47,189 nt of DNA from Saprospiraceae bacterium (GCA_020627785.1 JAHDGF010000038.1:1-47189), one strand, 5' to 3'. Positions 18,101 through 27,303 are shown, counted from the first letter of the stretch. Made by a program: numbers and translations. Notes: generated by a model not told the origin, from the letters alone.

Positions 18101-21100
18101 ATTTTGTCTGGAATGATTTAAATAAAAATGGAATCCAAGACACTGGGGAACCTGGTTTTGCTGACGTTGAAATTAGCTTAATCTCACCTAATAACACACT
18201 ACTACAATCAACAATAACTTCTGTGGATGGCTTATACCAATTCACGAATATTCCTGCAGGAGATTATACCATAGAATTAAACATTCCGGATGGTTTTGAT
18301 CCTACTCAAGCCAACTCATCTTCTTTTGACCTAGACTCAGATGGGATTGATCTTGGAACAATTGTCAATAGTTCAACAATAACATTAAGAGATGGAGTAA
18401 ATAATAGTGATGTTGATTTTGGATTCTTTGAAGAAGAAATCATTGTTCTCCCAACAGCTTCAATATTTGGAATGATCTGGATTGATGGAAATGGGAATAA
18501 TGTAAAAGATTTTGAAGATGGTAATAGTAATGTACAGGTTAGTTTATTTGATTGTAATTCGCAGTCTATAATCTCAACCACTACAAGCAGCTTTGATGGA
18601 ACATATTTATTCAATGATTTACTGGCTGGTGAATACGCAATTCTAGTAGATATAACAAACAATCAAGAATTTTCTATCGGGGGTGATAGTTTTATCACCA
18701 ATGCCAATGGTCAAGGCAGCACGGATTGTATCACATTAATTGATGGAGGTACAGCAGAATTGAATGCAGGTATTATTCCATTGTCAAGCATAAGCGGTAG
18801 AGTCTGGGTAGATGATAATTCAGATGGAATTGAAGATGCCACGGAGATCGGCTTTGAAGGAATTGAATTAAATCTTTTTTCTCAAGCCGGGAATATAGTT
18901 GCTACTATTTTCAGTGACAACTCAGGGTCATACAATTTTAATTCTCTCAGACCTGGATCTTATTATGCACAATTGAGTTTCCCGGATGGAGCCTATGGCC
19001 TGACTACTTCAAACACAACAACCGCAGATGTAGATTCAGAGGGATCAGTGATCAACGGATTCATTATAAGTGACCCTATGATACTAGCCGATGGAAATAT
19101 TCTTCAAGACCGAGACTTTGGTTTAATTACCATAACTCCTGAAGCAAACATTACAGGAAACTTCCTAAGAGATCAAAACGGAGATGGAAACATTTCTACT
19201 GATCCAGGTATTGAGGGTGCATTAATTTCCCTTTACAACTGTGTTGATGGTTCACTCGTTGAAACAACACTTACAGATAATAATGGCGCATATATTTTCA
19301 CAAGCGTCCTACCTGGAGAATACTATATTGTATTCCCAGAAATGGAAGAATTCGATCTTTTGGAAGAAGGTCAGTCAGATATCACTAGTATACTTGCTGC
19401 AGGGGCTACCGACTGTTTCAGTGTTTTAGATGACCTTGGAGCAAATTTAATAGGTGGAGCTGTTCCGCTCTCAATAGTAGGAGATTTTGTATGGGAGGAT
19501 TCCAATGAAGATGGTATTCAAGATAATGGCGAAATAGGAATTGCAGGCATTGAAATATTCCTGTATGATCAAGCAATGTCATTAATAGGTCAAACCATTA
19601 CGTCAACGGACGGGAGTTACAACTTTGAAGATGTACCACCTGGAAATTATTACGCTGAAGTTGATGTAAAAGACTTTGAAATTTCACCATTTGATGCTTC
19701 TGCAAATGATGAGGAAAATTCAGACTTATCTTTGATTAATGGAGTTCCTACTTCGAAACCAGTCTTGTTATTCGATGGTGCAGATTATCTTGATTTAGAC
19801 TTTGGATTATATGCCACTGAAATTGATACCTCAGGAAATGATACAAATAACTCTATCACTGGAATTGCGTTTGAAGACCTAGATGGAAATGGTATTAATG
19901 ATGGAGCAGATGTACTTACCGATGGAATTCTCGTTTCCCTTTATAACTTAAACGGCAATCTAGAGGCAACGACTAGTACGATTGATGGAGCCTACGAGTT
20001 TACGGGATTCCCAGACGGAGTATATTATGTACAATTCGACTTTCCAAGTGAAACTTCTGCAACTATAAATGGAAGTGGGACTGATCCTTTAAATGATTCA
20101 GATATTTCAAACTTAACTGATCTTCAAACAGATAATTTAGACTTCCAGTTTGGTGGTTCAATGGTAGGTGTTAACGGTGGTTTCTTTTATTATGCAGCCG
20201 TCGGAAACTTTATATGGTTCGACACCAACGAGGATGGGATTCAAGACAATGATGAAGAAGGTGCTAATAATTTTGTTATAAGACTTTGGAATGAAGCAGG
20301 TGAGCCACTAGGTATACAAACTTCGAGTATAAATCCTTTGAGTGATGAACCTGGATTTTACTTTTTTGACAATTTACCACCAGGAAATTATTACATTTCA
20401 ACCACCATAAATTTTGGTACTTCTTTCACTCAGCCTAATCAAGGAAATGAAAGTTTAGATTCTAATATTGATGGATCTAATGGACCGGGAACTTCAGAAC
20501 TTTTCACATTGACTTCTGGAGAACAAAAGAATGATATTGACATTGGATTATTGACCACTCCTGGTTCCGTTGGAGATTTAGTATGGATAGATGATAATGG
20601 CGATGGGATTTATAATGATGGTGAAGAAGGCATCAACAACGTAAACATTGACTTGTATACTGAAGGCGGAAATCTTGTCGCGTCAACCTCTACAGGTGAT
20701 GATGCGGGCGGTAATCCTGGGTATTATGAATTTACAAATGTAGCTGTAGGTAATTACTACATCGTAGTAGAAATGCCTGATAACTTTACTGCGACTGAAC
20801 CATTTAAAGGAGGAAACTCGTCTGAAGATTCTGACATTACAAATAATATTGTGGAAGGCTCTTCAAATATCTTTTCGATTGGTTCTGGTGTGTTCTCAGA
20901 TGACATAGATTGCGGAATATTTGAACCAAGTTCAATAGGGGATTACGTATGGGAGGATGAAGACATGGATGGCACTCAAGAATTTGGTGAGTTTGGAATA
21001 GCAGATGCTGAAGTTACATTGGTTAAGGTTGGAGAAGGTCCAGTGGAAACTCAAGTTACCGAAAATGATGGTCGCTATAAATTTGAGGACGTACGACCAG

Positions 21101-21906
21101 GTTCTTACTATATTGAAGTTACTCCACCAGATGGGTTTCAACTGACACAAGCAAATGCAGGAACTATAGAAGCAGTGGACAGCGATGCAGATATAACAGG
21201 TTTAACGACACAATTTGATGTTACGCAAGGTTCTAGTACCACCGAAATTGATTTCGGATTAGTCCCTGCCAATGCAAGTATCTTAGGAAGAGCTTGGTTA
21301 GATGATGGCAATGGACTTCAAGATACGGATGAGTCAAGTTTGCAATTCATAGAAGTACGGCTACTAGATGCCTCAATGAATGAGGTAGATAATATGTTGA
21401 CCAATGCACTGGGAGATTATGCATTCACTAATCTGCCGCCAGGAGTATATCACATAAAATTTGAACCAACACCACAGCATATCTTCACCCTACAGGATGC
21501 AACTTTTAATGATGCGGAAGATAGCGATGCGGATGAAAATGGTATTACAGATATGTTAGATATTGCAACTGGAACTACCCAAATAAGAAATGTTGATGTA
21601 GGTTATGTTTTCACAGGTGGACCGATCATTCAACCTACAAGTTTCCCTCAATTTCAAGTCAACTATTTTCCTAGTCCGGCTAGAAATTATGTAAATGTTG
21701 AATTTACTAAATACGACAACGCGGATGTTGAAATTCAAGTGTATGACATGAAAGGAAACTTTATTTCTAGCAGAAGCTATGGTAATTTTCCGACAGGTGA
21801 TCAGATTTTAAATTACCCAATGGAAGGCTTAGCCAATGGAAATTATCTCATGTTAATAGATTTAGGAAAAAGTAGACAATCCAAGGTTATTACAATATTC
21901 AACTAA
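15166..21906 (+). CDS. Giant secreted protein with 16 SdrD_B-like repeats and T9SS sorting domain
   Basis: A 2246-residue surface or secreted protein, probably adhesive or structural. Signal peptide 1-26 (ending LVAQ). Residues 27-215 form a beta domain, followed by a PKD-like segment (about 216-290). Sixteen SdrD_B-type repeats of 108-127 residues then start near 292, 410, 520, 640, 749, 868, 976, 1099, 1208, 1328, 1436, 1563, 1678, 1801, 1923 and 2038. Typical ones read GDFVWxDxNxDGIQDxGE, with DG-rich calcium loops, and end in DFGF. Repeats 2, 4, 6, 8 and 10 belong to a second type with two Cys each. A T9SS sorting domain fills 2168-2246 (FPSPARNYVNVEF to the end). It has its own promoter and terminator. 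Binding target unknown. Confidence 0.92.
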   Translation: MGLNSKRAHLLLCVSVLLSSISLVAQNSCNVIVPFEPEIVQASRAVHNVAQTDHFLATAEWEGLDNGLIFDQDHISLLLEPYDRSNTLSLTDFNFNVPANSVIHGLRVSFIGRTEGEGKISEMQLQFTTSAGAVGIDKANQPALLGTEWAVDTLEYDRWWKYGYQSDLWGRDWTVDEINSDQFGVILQIENQTDDEIIALLNQVKITVYYTPPYNTCVHDCIVFSTESIDGIENYNWEFPSNFEMIESPVNQHILNLVAENNEQGTYQVCVTPEGQNRCCRDFIVGSCELGSIGNLVWKDSNLNGQFDNGEQGIPNVRVALYNESGMWLEDQLTNASGNYLFSNLVAGNYLIKTDQPFEDCEISIAEDISGDNNSNYYPANGETSSDYISLAEGENVTDVDFGWAPKAGSIKGYVWRDSNGDSQLSNEQGIQSIEVNLYNCEGTLVETTLTDAAGNYCFEDVDLGSYYLGIYFFASSTASIGLDSDIVGNNPTDGWITDCVDVIPGDSVFVDFGFIPFGSIGDYVFNDENRDGLQDNSDWPLQGVVVSLNDGSGAVISSTVTNADGYYLFDQLPAGTYSLTVNYPDDTFMPSILNAGSDDSIDSDGTDIGNNQVRSETINLFDGAALTNYDFGFIKRYATVTGRYVLDSNGDGVLLGEPGVPSAQVFFYDCVGPTLVTTRNVDSNGEFTFTGFMGQSYFIVFDTNVTGVQVTASPSDINNSNGPGSTECFPILDETTLNYFGVVVPTSMVGNRVWEDQNRNGIQDAGEPGIPNIDVRLFNQANDLLDMTITNADGLYTFTEIMPDPACHLEVIVPTGFVSAPVDQGTNDEVDSDGIETSGMSRSATFALSNGFSTMDMDFGFTRMGGSIAGEIWIDGNGNLSQEAEISAEGFMVQLKSCDGNMIATTPTNADGIYIFNDIAPGSYYVQVDVPSNYSHSIGGDSQTTSVIEIGATDCFTMNDQDQINLLQGIIPHSNIGDFVWNDLNKNGIQDTGEPGFADVEISLISPNNTLLQSTITSVDGLYQFTNIPAGDYTIELNIPDGFDPTQANSSSFDLDSDGIDLGTIVNSSTITLRDGVNNSDVDFGFFEEEIIVLPTASIFGMIWIDGNGNNVKDFEDGNSNVQVSLFDCNSQSIISTTTSSFDGTYLFNDLLAGEYAILVDITNNQEFSIGGDSFITNANGQGSTDCITLIDGGTAELNAGIIPLSSISGRVWVDDNSDGIEDATEIGFEGIELNLFSQAGNIVATIFSDNSGSYNFNSLRPGSYYAQLSFPDGAYGLTTSNTTTADVDSEGSVINGFIISDPMILADGNILQDRDFGLITITPEANITGNFLRDQNGDGNISTDPGIEGALISLYNCVDGSLVETTLTDNNGAYIFTSVLPGEYYIVFPEMEEFDLLEEGQSDITSILAAGATDCFSVLDDLGANLIGGAVPLSIVGDFVWEDSNEDGIQDNGEIGIAGIEIFLYDQAMSLIGQTITSTDGSYNFEDVPPGNYYAEVDVKDFEISPFDASANDEENSDLSLINGVPTSKPVLLFDGADYLDLDFGLYATEIDTSGNDTNNSITGIAFEDLDGNGINDGADVLTDGILVSLYNLNGNLEATTSTIDGAYEFTGFPDGVYYVQFDFPSETSATINGSGTDPLNDSDISNLTDLQTDNLDFQFGGSMVGVNGGFFYYAAVGNFIWFDTNEDGIQDNDEEGANNFVIRLWNEAGEPLGIQTSSINPLSDEPGFYFFDNLPPGNYYISTTINFGTSFTQPNQGNESLDSNIDGSNGPGTSELFTLTSGEQKNDIDIGLLTTPGSVGDLVWIDDNGDGIYNDGEEGINNVNIDLYTEGGNLVASTSTGDDAGGNPGYYEFTNVAVGNYYIVVEMPDNFTATEPFKGGNSSEDSDITNNIVEGSSNIFSIGSGVFSDDIDCGIFEPSSIGDYVWEDEDMDGTQEFGEFGIADAEVTLVKVGEGPVETQVTENDGRYKFEDVRPGSYYIEVTPPDGFQLTQANAGTIEAVDSDADITGLTTQFDVTQGSSTTEIDFGLVPANASILGRAWLDDGNGLQDTDESSLQFIEVRLLDASMNEVDNMLTNALGDYAFTNLPPGVYHIKFEPTPQHIFTLQDATFNDAEDSDADENGITDMLDIATGTTQIRNVDVGYVFTGGPIIQPTSFPQFQVNYFPSPARNYVNVEFTKYDNADVEIQVYDMKGNFISSRSYGNFPTGDQILNYPMEGLANGNYLMLIDLGKSRQSKVITIFN

Positions 21907-21926
21907 TAATATAGGTTAACTATTCT

Positions 21927-21960
21927 AAAGGGTTTCAGTCATCTGGAACCCTTTATTTTT
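21927..21960 (+). terminator. Terminator after the giant repeat-protein gene
   Basis: AAAGGGTT (21927-21934) pairs with AACCCTTT (21947-21954), with an inner CAG/CTG closing a TCAT loop. ATTTTT follows. It lies 20 bases after the stop codon and only eight bases before the next gene starts, so some read-through or a promoter hidden in the coding sequence must serve the flippase gene. Confidence 0.85.
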
Positions 21961-21968
21961 AATTAGAA

Positions 21969-23438
21969 ATGAATAAAGACAAATCCAGTGTCGCATCAGC
22001 AACTGGCTTAATGGTTGCCCTCAACTTTTTGAAACCAGCCATAGGAATATTTTTGCTGCCATTGTATTTAAACGTACTTACCGGAGAGGAGTATGGTTTA
22101 TATACATTGATGGTTGCATTCAGCGGAATCCTAAACATTGTAGGTACACTTCGAGTCAATTCTGCTATGATACCTTTTTATTTTGACTTTAATCATGACA
22201 GGTCAGCTTTGAGGGAATATTTGCGACAGCTCTTTTCTTTCTCTACTCTACTAGGTACTTTTTGTTTTCTATTCGTCTTTTTACTAGGACCCAATCTTTT
22301 CGATCTTCTATTCAAAGATGAAAGCATCACCTTTTTACCTTATGGAGCCATCGTTAGTGCATCTGGGCTTTTGAATGCTATAAATTCAGTATACTATATC
22401 TACCTAAAAAATGAAAAGAATTTCAAGCATCTCAGTTGGATTATTTTCCTTCAGATTATTGGTGCTGTCGTAATTCAAGTTGTTTTAATTTTAGGATATA
22501 AGCTCGGAGTTTATGGATTACTTCTTGGAATTATGGTTCCTTATCTTTTAACTTTTTTCTATATTATTTTTAAGGAAAAGGACATTCTAACTCTTCGTCT
22601 TAATTCTAAGTTACTGACTCCTTCTTTAAAATATTCAATCGCTTTAATTCCTTTCCTTTTGATTTATTGGTTGAGCTCAACTGGAGATCGAATAGTTCTA
22701 GAACAGTTTATTGATTTAAAATCAGTGGGTCAATATGCATTACTAATGGTTATCGCAGGAGTGATGTTTCTTGTTGCAGATTCTATTATGAACGGCATAC
22801 GACCTTTTCTTTATGAAGCCTTTCAACAAGGTGTTGAAGCCAAAAGGGCTTATATTTTAAAAATGATTAAATTCTATTTGGCCGCAAACATAATTACTGT
22901 AGGCGGCATCTTATTCATTGGTCATAATTTAAACCTGATCACCTCTGAACCAAGCTTTCTCGAAGTTATACCTTACTTTACTATGGGTGCAACCATTGTT
23001 TTTCTGCGCAGTTATCTTCTATTATTTAACATGCAATTAAATTACAATAAGAACTCAAGAGAGATTAGCTTATTAAGCATGCTCTCGCTATTAGTCCTTT
23101 TAGGACTCTATTATTTCTGGTCACAAAGATGGGGATTAGAGGGAGTTTTATACGCAGGCTTAGTGGCTGGACTTTTTACTGCAATCATATTTTTTATTCT
23201 CGCTCAAGGCAAATTTAAAATCAAATATAACTTGATTGATCTTTGGCTAATACCAATAATTGTATTCGTGATTAATTTTTGCTTGGCTTACTTATCTGGG
23301 TTAAGTAATTTTTGGATAGGAGGGTTACAACTTTTAACCTGTTTAGTAGCAAGTTATTTTATACTAAAAGGCAACTTTATGGACATATTTGCATTAGTTA
23401 AGAACAAAGAATTTACTATTGGAAAAAAAGGCACTTAA
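21969..23438 (+). CDS. Polysaccharide/oligosaccharide flippase of the MOP (Wzx-like) superfamily
   Basis: A 489-residue membrane protein with about 12-14 hydrophobic helices and short loops, as in Wzx/RfbX-type exporters that flip lipid-linked glycans across the inner membrane. The opening (ASATGLMVALNFLKPAIGIF, then LTGEEYGLYTLMVAF) has the pattern of polysaccharide biosynthesis proteins. So does the middle PFLLIYWLSSTGDRIVLEQF. No glycosyltransferases or polymerase flank it, so the transported glycan is unknown. Its last 20 bases overlap the start of ribA, which suggests translational coupling. No promoter is evident in the short gap after the upstream terminator. Confidence 0.85.
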   Translation: MNKDKSSVASATGLMVALNFLKPAIGIFLLPLYLNVLTGEEYGLYTLMVAFSGILNIVGTLRVNSAMIPFYFDFNHDRSALREYLRQLFSFSTLLGTFCFLFVFLLGPNLFDLLFKDESITFLPYGAIVSASGLLNAINSVYYIYLKNEKNFKHLSWIIFLQIIGAVVIQVVLILGYKLGVYGLLLGIMVPYLLTFFYIIFKEKDILTLRLNSKLLTPSLKYSIALIPFLLIYWLSSTGDRIVLEQFIDLKSVGQYALLMVIAGVMFLVADSIMNGIRPFLYEAFQQGVEAKRAYILKMIKFYLAANIITVGGILFIGHNLNLITSEPSFLEVIPYFTMGATIVFLRSYLLLFNMQLNYNKNSREISLLSMLSLLVLLGLYYFWSQRWGLEGVLYAGLVAGLFTAIIFFILAQGKFKIKYNLIDLWLIPIIVFVINFCLAYLSGLSNFWIGGLQLLTCLVASYFILKGNFMDIFALVKNKEFTIGKKGT

Positions 23439-24021
23439 AAAACAAGCAGAAGCTCTTATACCCACAGACTGGGGACGTTTTATAATGAAGGCCTATGCTG
23501 GATCTGAAGAGAATAGCATGCCTCATATAGTCATGGAAAGCATGAACTTAGATAGATCTAAGCCAGTAATATTAAGAATACATTCGGAATGCATGACCGG
23601 AGACCTTTTTCATTCTAATAAATGTGATTGTGGAGAACAACTCAACAGAAGCATGCAAAGGATAGAAAAAGAAGGTGGTATGCTTATCTATCTGCGTCAA
23701 GAAGGCAGAGGCATTGGACTCATCAATAAACTAAAGGCTTATCAAAAACAAGCGGAAGGATTCAATACAATAGAAGCAAATGTACTTTTAGGTTTTGAAG
23801 CTGATTCTAGAGATTTTGGACTTGCCTTAGAAATATTGAAGGAAGAAGGGATTCAACAGATCAGGCTCTTAACCAATAACCCAGAGAAAATTGAAATTTT
23901 CAAGGATTCAGATATTGAACTGCTAGAACGTCTAGAACTGGAAATTCCACCTGAACCAGATAACCGGTCTTATTTAAAGACTAAGAAATATGATCTTGGT
24001 CATCTGCTAAAGTCTTTATGA
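23419..24021 (+). CDS. ribA: GTP cyclohydrolase II (monofunctional RibA)
   Basis: Converts GTP to 2,5-diamino-6-ribosylamino-pyrimidinone 5'-phosphate, formate and pyrophosphate, the first step of riboflavin synthesis. The 200-residue length matches stand-alone RibA and not the RibBA fusion common in Bacteroidota. Zinc ligands Cys58, Cys69 and Cys71 are present (SECMTGDLFHSNKCDCG), as are RQEGRGIGL (93-101), ADSRDF with likely catalytic Asp129 and Arg131, and LLTNNPEK. The start is TTG at 23419 inside the flippase gene, as the next Met would remove the conserved IPTDWG opening. An RibBA elsewhere in the genome may make it a second copy. Confidence 0.92.
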   Translation: MEKKALKKQAEALIPTDWGRFIMKAYAGSEENSMPHIVMESMNLDRSKPVILRIHSECMTGDLFHSNKCDCGEQLNRSMQRIEKEGGMLIYLRQEGRGIGLINKLKAYQKQAEGFNTIEANVLLGFEADSRDFGLALEILKEEGIQQIRLLTNNPEKIEIFKDSDIELLERLELEIPPEPDNRSYLKTKKYDLGHLLKSL

Positions 24022-24035
24022 TAATCAACGCAGAA

Positions 24036-24449
24036 TTAATTTCCTCCAAACTTAATCAACTTAGTTCCTAAGTTTACCTTTTTAGATTTAAGTACTACAT
24101 AATACATGCCTGCATCCAATGGTGTATGGATTTGTAACGTCATTGAGTTTTTAGCTTCATATACACTCAATTGACTACTAAAAATCATTTCTACCACAGA
24201 ACCCTCTGCATCTCTAACTTCTATTTCAAAAGGATCTACTTCTGAGTAACTGAAGTCAAGCACAAATTCCTGGTTTTTTTTCAAGACATGTGGATAAATA
24301 GAAATTGAATTTGAGACCTCGGGTGCAGAATAACTTGCTTCCAGAGCTACTTCTTCCATTGAAATCGGATCATTTGATACCAAATTTTTGACGCCATCTT
24401 GCCCAAGCAAGTGGAGTGGAAGTAGACATATGATTAAAAGTTTTTTCAT
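24036..24449 (-). CDS. Small secreted protein consisting mainly of a T9SS-like sorting domain
   Basis: A 137-residue protein. I took the Met at 24449 because MKKLLIICLLPLHLLGQ is a textbook signal peptide. A longer frame adds only MLFFR. After an acidic spacer (EEVALEASYSAPE) the rest resembles a type A T9SS C-terminal domain: IYPHVLKKNQEFVLDF, EIEVRDAEGSVVE, then DAGMYYVVLKSKK and a closing KLIKF motif. No separate functional domain is left, so it is either a carrier-less sorting domain, a tiny surface protein, or a remnant. It is convergent with ribA (14-base gap) and lies just downstream of the ribosomal operon terminator. Confidence 0.65.
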   Translation of the reverse strand: MKKLLIICLLPLHLLGQDGVKNLVSNDPISMEEVALEASYSAPEVSNSISIYPHVLKKNQEFVLDFSYSEVDPFEIEVRDAEGSVVEMIFSSQLSVYEAKNSMTLQIHTPLDAGMYYVVLKSKKVNLGTKLIKFGGN

Positions 24450-24557
24450 TCTAAAGAATAACACCTTTATCTAATAGATGACATATCCTTTAAAAACGTT
24501 GCTTAGGGGAGGCCAATTTATTTTATTTAAAACCTTGGAGGTTTGACCTACCCCCAT

Positions 24558-24582
24558 AAAAAAAGGGAGTCTAAAGACTCCC
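24558..24582 (-). terminator. Terminator of the rpsL-rplQ ribosomal operon
   Basis: On the minus strand GGGAGTC pairs with GACTCCC around a TTTA loop, extended by AA/TT, and seven T residues follow (complement of 24558-24564). It stands 31 bases after the rplQ stop. Outside it, TACCCC (24549-24554) and GGGGTA (24585-24590) can pair as a further arm. A second small inverted repeat (AAACCT/AGGTTT, 24531-24545) lies just beyond and may act as backup. Confidence 0.92.
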
Positions 24583-24613
24583 TTGGGGTAATTATTTATT
24601 TCCGATTGAGTTA

Positions 24614-25096
24614 CTATTCTTCTTCAGAAGATGCTTTAGCAGCTACAGCTGTTGCAGCGGCAGCAGCAGTTCCTTTACCTTTTCCTCCTCTTCTTCTTCT
24701 AGTCTTCTTCTTCGCACCTTTGTTAGCCAACATCAGTTCATTGAAATCGACCAATTCTATCATAGCCATTTCTGCAGCATCACCAGCTCTTGTTCCAGTC
24801 TTGATAATTCGGCAATATCCTCCTGGTCTGTCTCCTATTTTAGCTGCAACAGGGCCAAATAGTTCAGTAACAGCCTCTTTATTCTGCAGATAAGAAAATA
24901 CTACACGTCTATTGTGCTGATCTCCTTTCTTAGCTTTGGTAATTAAAGGTTCCACATGTACTCTTAAGGCTTTAGCCTTTGCAAGTGTGGTATTGATTCT
25001 TTTGTGAGTAATAAGCGCAATAGATAAATTCTTAAGAAGCGCTTTTCTATGGCCCTTTTTACGACCAAGATGATTAAATTTCTTTCCGTGTCTCAT
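24614..25096 (-). CDS. rplQ: 50S ribosomal protein L17
   Basis: Large-subunit protein near the exit tunnel. The start is ATG at 25096, giving the invariant [21 protein letters not shown] longer TTG-started frame would overrun this. The core ends near residue 115, then a tail unusual in makeup follows: a basic [14 protein letters not shown], an Ala-rich stretch and an acidic SSEEE end. Long L17 tails are usual in Bacteroidota. It is the last gene of the operon, 126 bases after rpoA, with no promoter motif seen in that gap. Confidence 0.96.
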   Translation of the reverse strand: MRHGKKFNHLGRKKGHRKALLKNLSIALITHKRINTTLAKAKALRVHVEPLITKAKKGDQHNRRVVFSYLQNKEAVTELFGPVAAKIGDRPGGYCRIIKTGTRAGDAAEMAMIELVDFNELMLANKGAKKKTRRRRGGKGKGTAAAAATAVAAKASSEEE

Positions 25097-25222
25097 GACG
25101 AAATCTTTTGACGCACACTTTGGAAAGTTCAAGTACCCAGCCTTTTGAACTAGATTTCCGCAGTTATGAATCGATTTTTAAATATCCGGTTTACACCGAG
25201 CTGGATCGATTAACTTGACTTT

Positions 25223-26221
25223 CTACTCTTCGTCAAGTTTATACTTAGAAAGGTCCATACCAAAAGTAAGGCCTTTGTTCTGTAATAATTCTTCTATTTC
25301 TACCAATGATTTTTTTCCAAAGTTTCTAAACTTCAAAAGTTCATGGGTATCATATTTAACCATTTCACCTAGAGAATTAATCTTAGCAGCCTTTAAACAA
25401 TTATAAGCTCTCACAGAAAGATCTAAATCCTCTAAAGAAGTCTTTAACAATTTACGCATGTGTAAGATATGCTCATCAACGATATTTTCTTCTCGTTTAG
25501 AAGCATCTTCAAAAGTTATGTTCTCATCAGTGATCAACATTAAATGTTGTATCAATATTCTTGAAGCTTCTTTTACAGCTTCCTCAGGATGGATTGTCCC
25601 ATCTGTCTGAATGCTAATTAAAAGCTTTTCATAATCTGTTCTTTGACCTACCCTTGTGTTTTCAATGTTGTAGGCCACTTTCTTAATTGGAGTGTAGATG
25701 GCGTCCACCGGAATAACTCCAATTGGTGCATCTTTAGGCATGTTTTCTTGAGAAGGAACATATCCTCTTCCAAAAGTAATGGTAAACTCAATTTCTAAGT
25801 TTACAGATGGGTCCATTCTACAAATCAAGTGATCAGGATTCATCACCTTAAATACGTTTGTATTTTTTTCGATGTCTCCAGCTACAAATTGATCTTGACC
25901 TGAAATAGTCAAGTATATCTTTTCCTCTTCAATTGTATCTTCTTCAACAACAGGCTTAATCCTTACTTGTTTAAGGTTTAGGATTATGTCAACCATGTCT
26001 TCGACCACACCTTTAATAGTGGCAAATTCATGATCTACACCGGCTATTCTTACAGCTGATATCGCATATCCTTCTAGCGAGGATAACAAAACTCTTCTTA
26101 AGGAGTTTCCAACTGTTTGTCCAAATCCTGGTTCAAGAGGTTTGAATTCAAAGGTACCTTCAAAGTCGGTAGCCTTTTGTAACAATATCTTATCAGGCTT
26201 TTGAAAAGTTAGAATGCTCAT
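25223..26221 (-). CDS. rpoA: RNA polymerase alpha subunit
   Basis: Forms the dimer on which beta and beta' assemble. The N-terminal assembly domain (about 1-230) has [20 protein letters not shown] and the [16 protein letters not shown] region. The C-terminal domain (about 250-332) has the helix-hairpin motifs [16 protein letters not shown] and [13 protein letters not shown], which contact DNA and regulators. The length of 332 is normal. Bacteroidota promoters lack typical UP elements, so the role of the C-terminal domain here may differ (inference). Confidence 0.98.
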   Translation of the reverse strand: MSILTFQKPDKILLQKATDFEGTFEFKPLEPGFGQTVGNSLRRVLLSSLEGYAISAVRIAGVDHEFATIKGVVEDMVDIILNLKQVRIKPVVEEDTIEEEKIYLTISGQDQFVAGDIEKNTNVFKVMNPDHLICRMDPSVNLEIEFTITFGRGYVPSQENMPKDAPIGVIPVDAIYTPIKKVAYNIENTRVGQRTDYEKLLISIQTDGTIHPEEAVKEASRILIQHLMLITDENITFEDASKREENIVDEHILHMRKLLKTSLEDLDLSVRAYNCLKAAKINSLGEMVKYDTHELLKFRNFGKKSLVEIEELLQNKGLTFGMDLSKYKLDEE

Positions 26222-26277
26222 TTAATAATTTTAAAGTTTTCGAAAGAATAAAGATTAATGGGGTGCACCAAGTATGA

Positions 26278-26889
26278 TTACTTAGAGTACAATTCAACAA
26301 TCAATTGTTCATTGATGTTTTCTGGAATGCTTGACCTTTCAGGATATTCCAACATCTTTCCTTCCATTCTATCTGAATTCCATTCTAACCAAGCCCACTT
26401 ACTAATCTTTGAGTTGTTACTTATGGAGTCGTTGATAACTTCCATATGTCTAGATTTATTTCTTACTGAAACTACATCTCCTGGCTTTAATCTAGCAGAG
26501 GGGATATTTGTAAGAATACCGTTGACCAAAATATGCTTGTGACTAACTAATTGTCTAGCACCTCTTCTAGTTGGAGCGATTCCTAGTCTGTATACAGTAT
26601 TATCCAATCTAGCTTCCAAGTATTGTAATAAGATTTCACCAGTTACACCAGATTTTCTCGAAGCCTTTTCGAATAAATTTCTAAATTGCTTTTCAAGAAT
26701 TCCGTAAGTGTATTTAGCCTTCTGCTTCTCTTTTAACTGGATAGCATAGTTAGACTTCTGCTTTCTTCTTCGAGAAGGACCGTGTTGGCCAGGAGGATAT
26801 TTTCTTTTATCGAAACTCCTATCTGGGCCATAAATTGCCTCTCCGAATGATCTTGCTTTTTTGGTCTTAGGACCGGTATATCGTGCCAT
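26278..26889 (-). CDS. rpsD: 30S ribosomal protein S4
   Basis: Primary 16S rRNA-binding protein that nucleates 30S assembly and helps guard decoding accuracy. 203 residues, beginning [20 protein letters not shown]. The S4 RNA-binding domain ([20 protein letters not shown], then [14 protein letters not shown]) is intact. The N-terminal zinc-binding cysteines of some S4 proteins are absent, so this is the Cys-free form. It lies 56 bases before rpoA. In other bacteria S4 represses the alpha operon, but no matching pseudoknot was recognised here. Confidence 0.98.
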   Translation of the reverse strand: MARYTGPKTKKARSFGEAIYGPDRSFDKRKYPPGQHGPSRRRKQKSNYAIQLKEKQKAKYTYGILEKQFRNLFEKASRKSGVTGEILLQYLEARLDNTVYRLGIAPTRRGARQLVSHKHILVNGILTNIPSARLKPGDVVSVRNKSRHMEVINDSISNNSKISKWAWLEWNSDRMEGKMLEYPERSSIPENINEQLIVELYSK

Positions 26890-26913
26890 TTCTGTATTCC
26901 TTGGAAAATAAAA

Positions 26914-27294
26914 TTAAACTCTTCGTCTTTTAGGTGGTCTGCAACCATTGTGTGGCATAGGGGTAACGTCTCTAATTTTAGTTACTTTAATACCTAAACC
27001 ATCAATAGCTCTAATTGCAGCTTCTCTTCCTGAACCTGGACCTTTGACATATACTTCTGCGGATCTCATTCCTGCATCGTATGCTTTCTGTCCTGCATCA
27101 GTTGCTGCAACTTGGGCAGCGTATGGGGTATTTTTCTTTGAGCCCCTAAATCCTGACTTACCAGCTGAAGACCATGAAATCACATTTCCAGCCTTATTGG
27201 TCATAGAAATAATGATGTTGTTGAAACTTGCTTTAATATAAACAAGACCTTCAGGATCTGTGGTAATCTTCTTTTTCTTTCTAGATTGTGCCAT
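26914..27294 (-). CDS. rpsK: 30S ribosomal protein S11
   Basis: Platform protein beside the mRNA exit and the anti-Shine-Dalgarno helix. 126 residues. Motifs are [34 protein letters not shown] and the closing [13 protein letters not shown]. In Bacteroidota the 16S 3' end is masked partly by proteins near S11 (family knowledge), in keeping with the lack of Shine-Dalgarno sites before genes in this window. Confidence 0.98.
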   Translation of the reverse strand: MAQSRKKKKITTDPEGLVYIKASFNNIIISMTNKAGNVISWSSAGKSGFRGSKKNTPYAAQVAATDAGQKAYDAGMRSAEVYVKGPGSGREAAIRAIDGLGIKVTKIRDVTPMPHNGCRPPKRRRV

Positions 27295-27303
27295 TCCTAG
27301 TTA

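Noticed and set aside
16039..21600. The giant gene as a DNA tandem-repeat or CRISPR-like array
   Set aside because: The repeats are about 330-380 bases long and diverged at DNA level. Similarity is clear only in protein, in one long open frame.
25097..25132. Longer L17 starting from a TTG
   Set aside because: All L17 proteins start at [12 protein letters not shown], which is at 25096.
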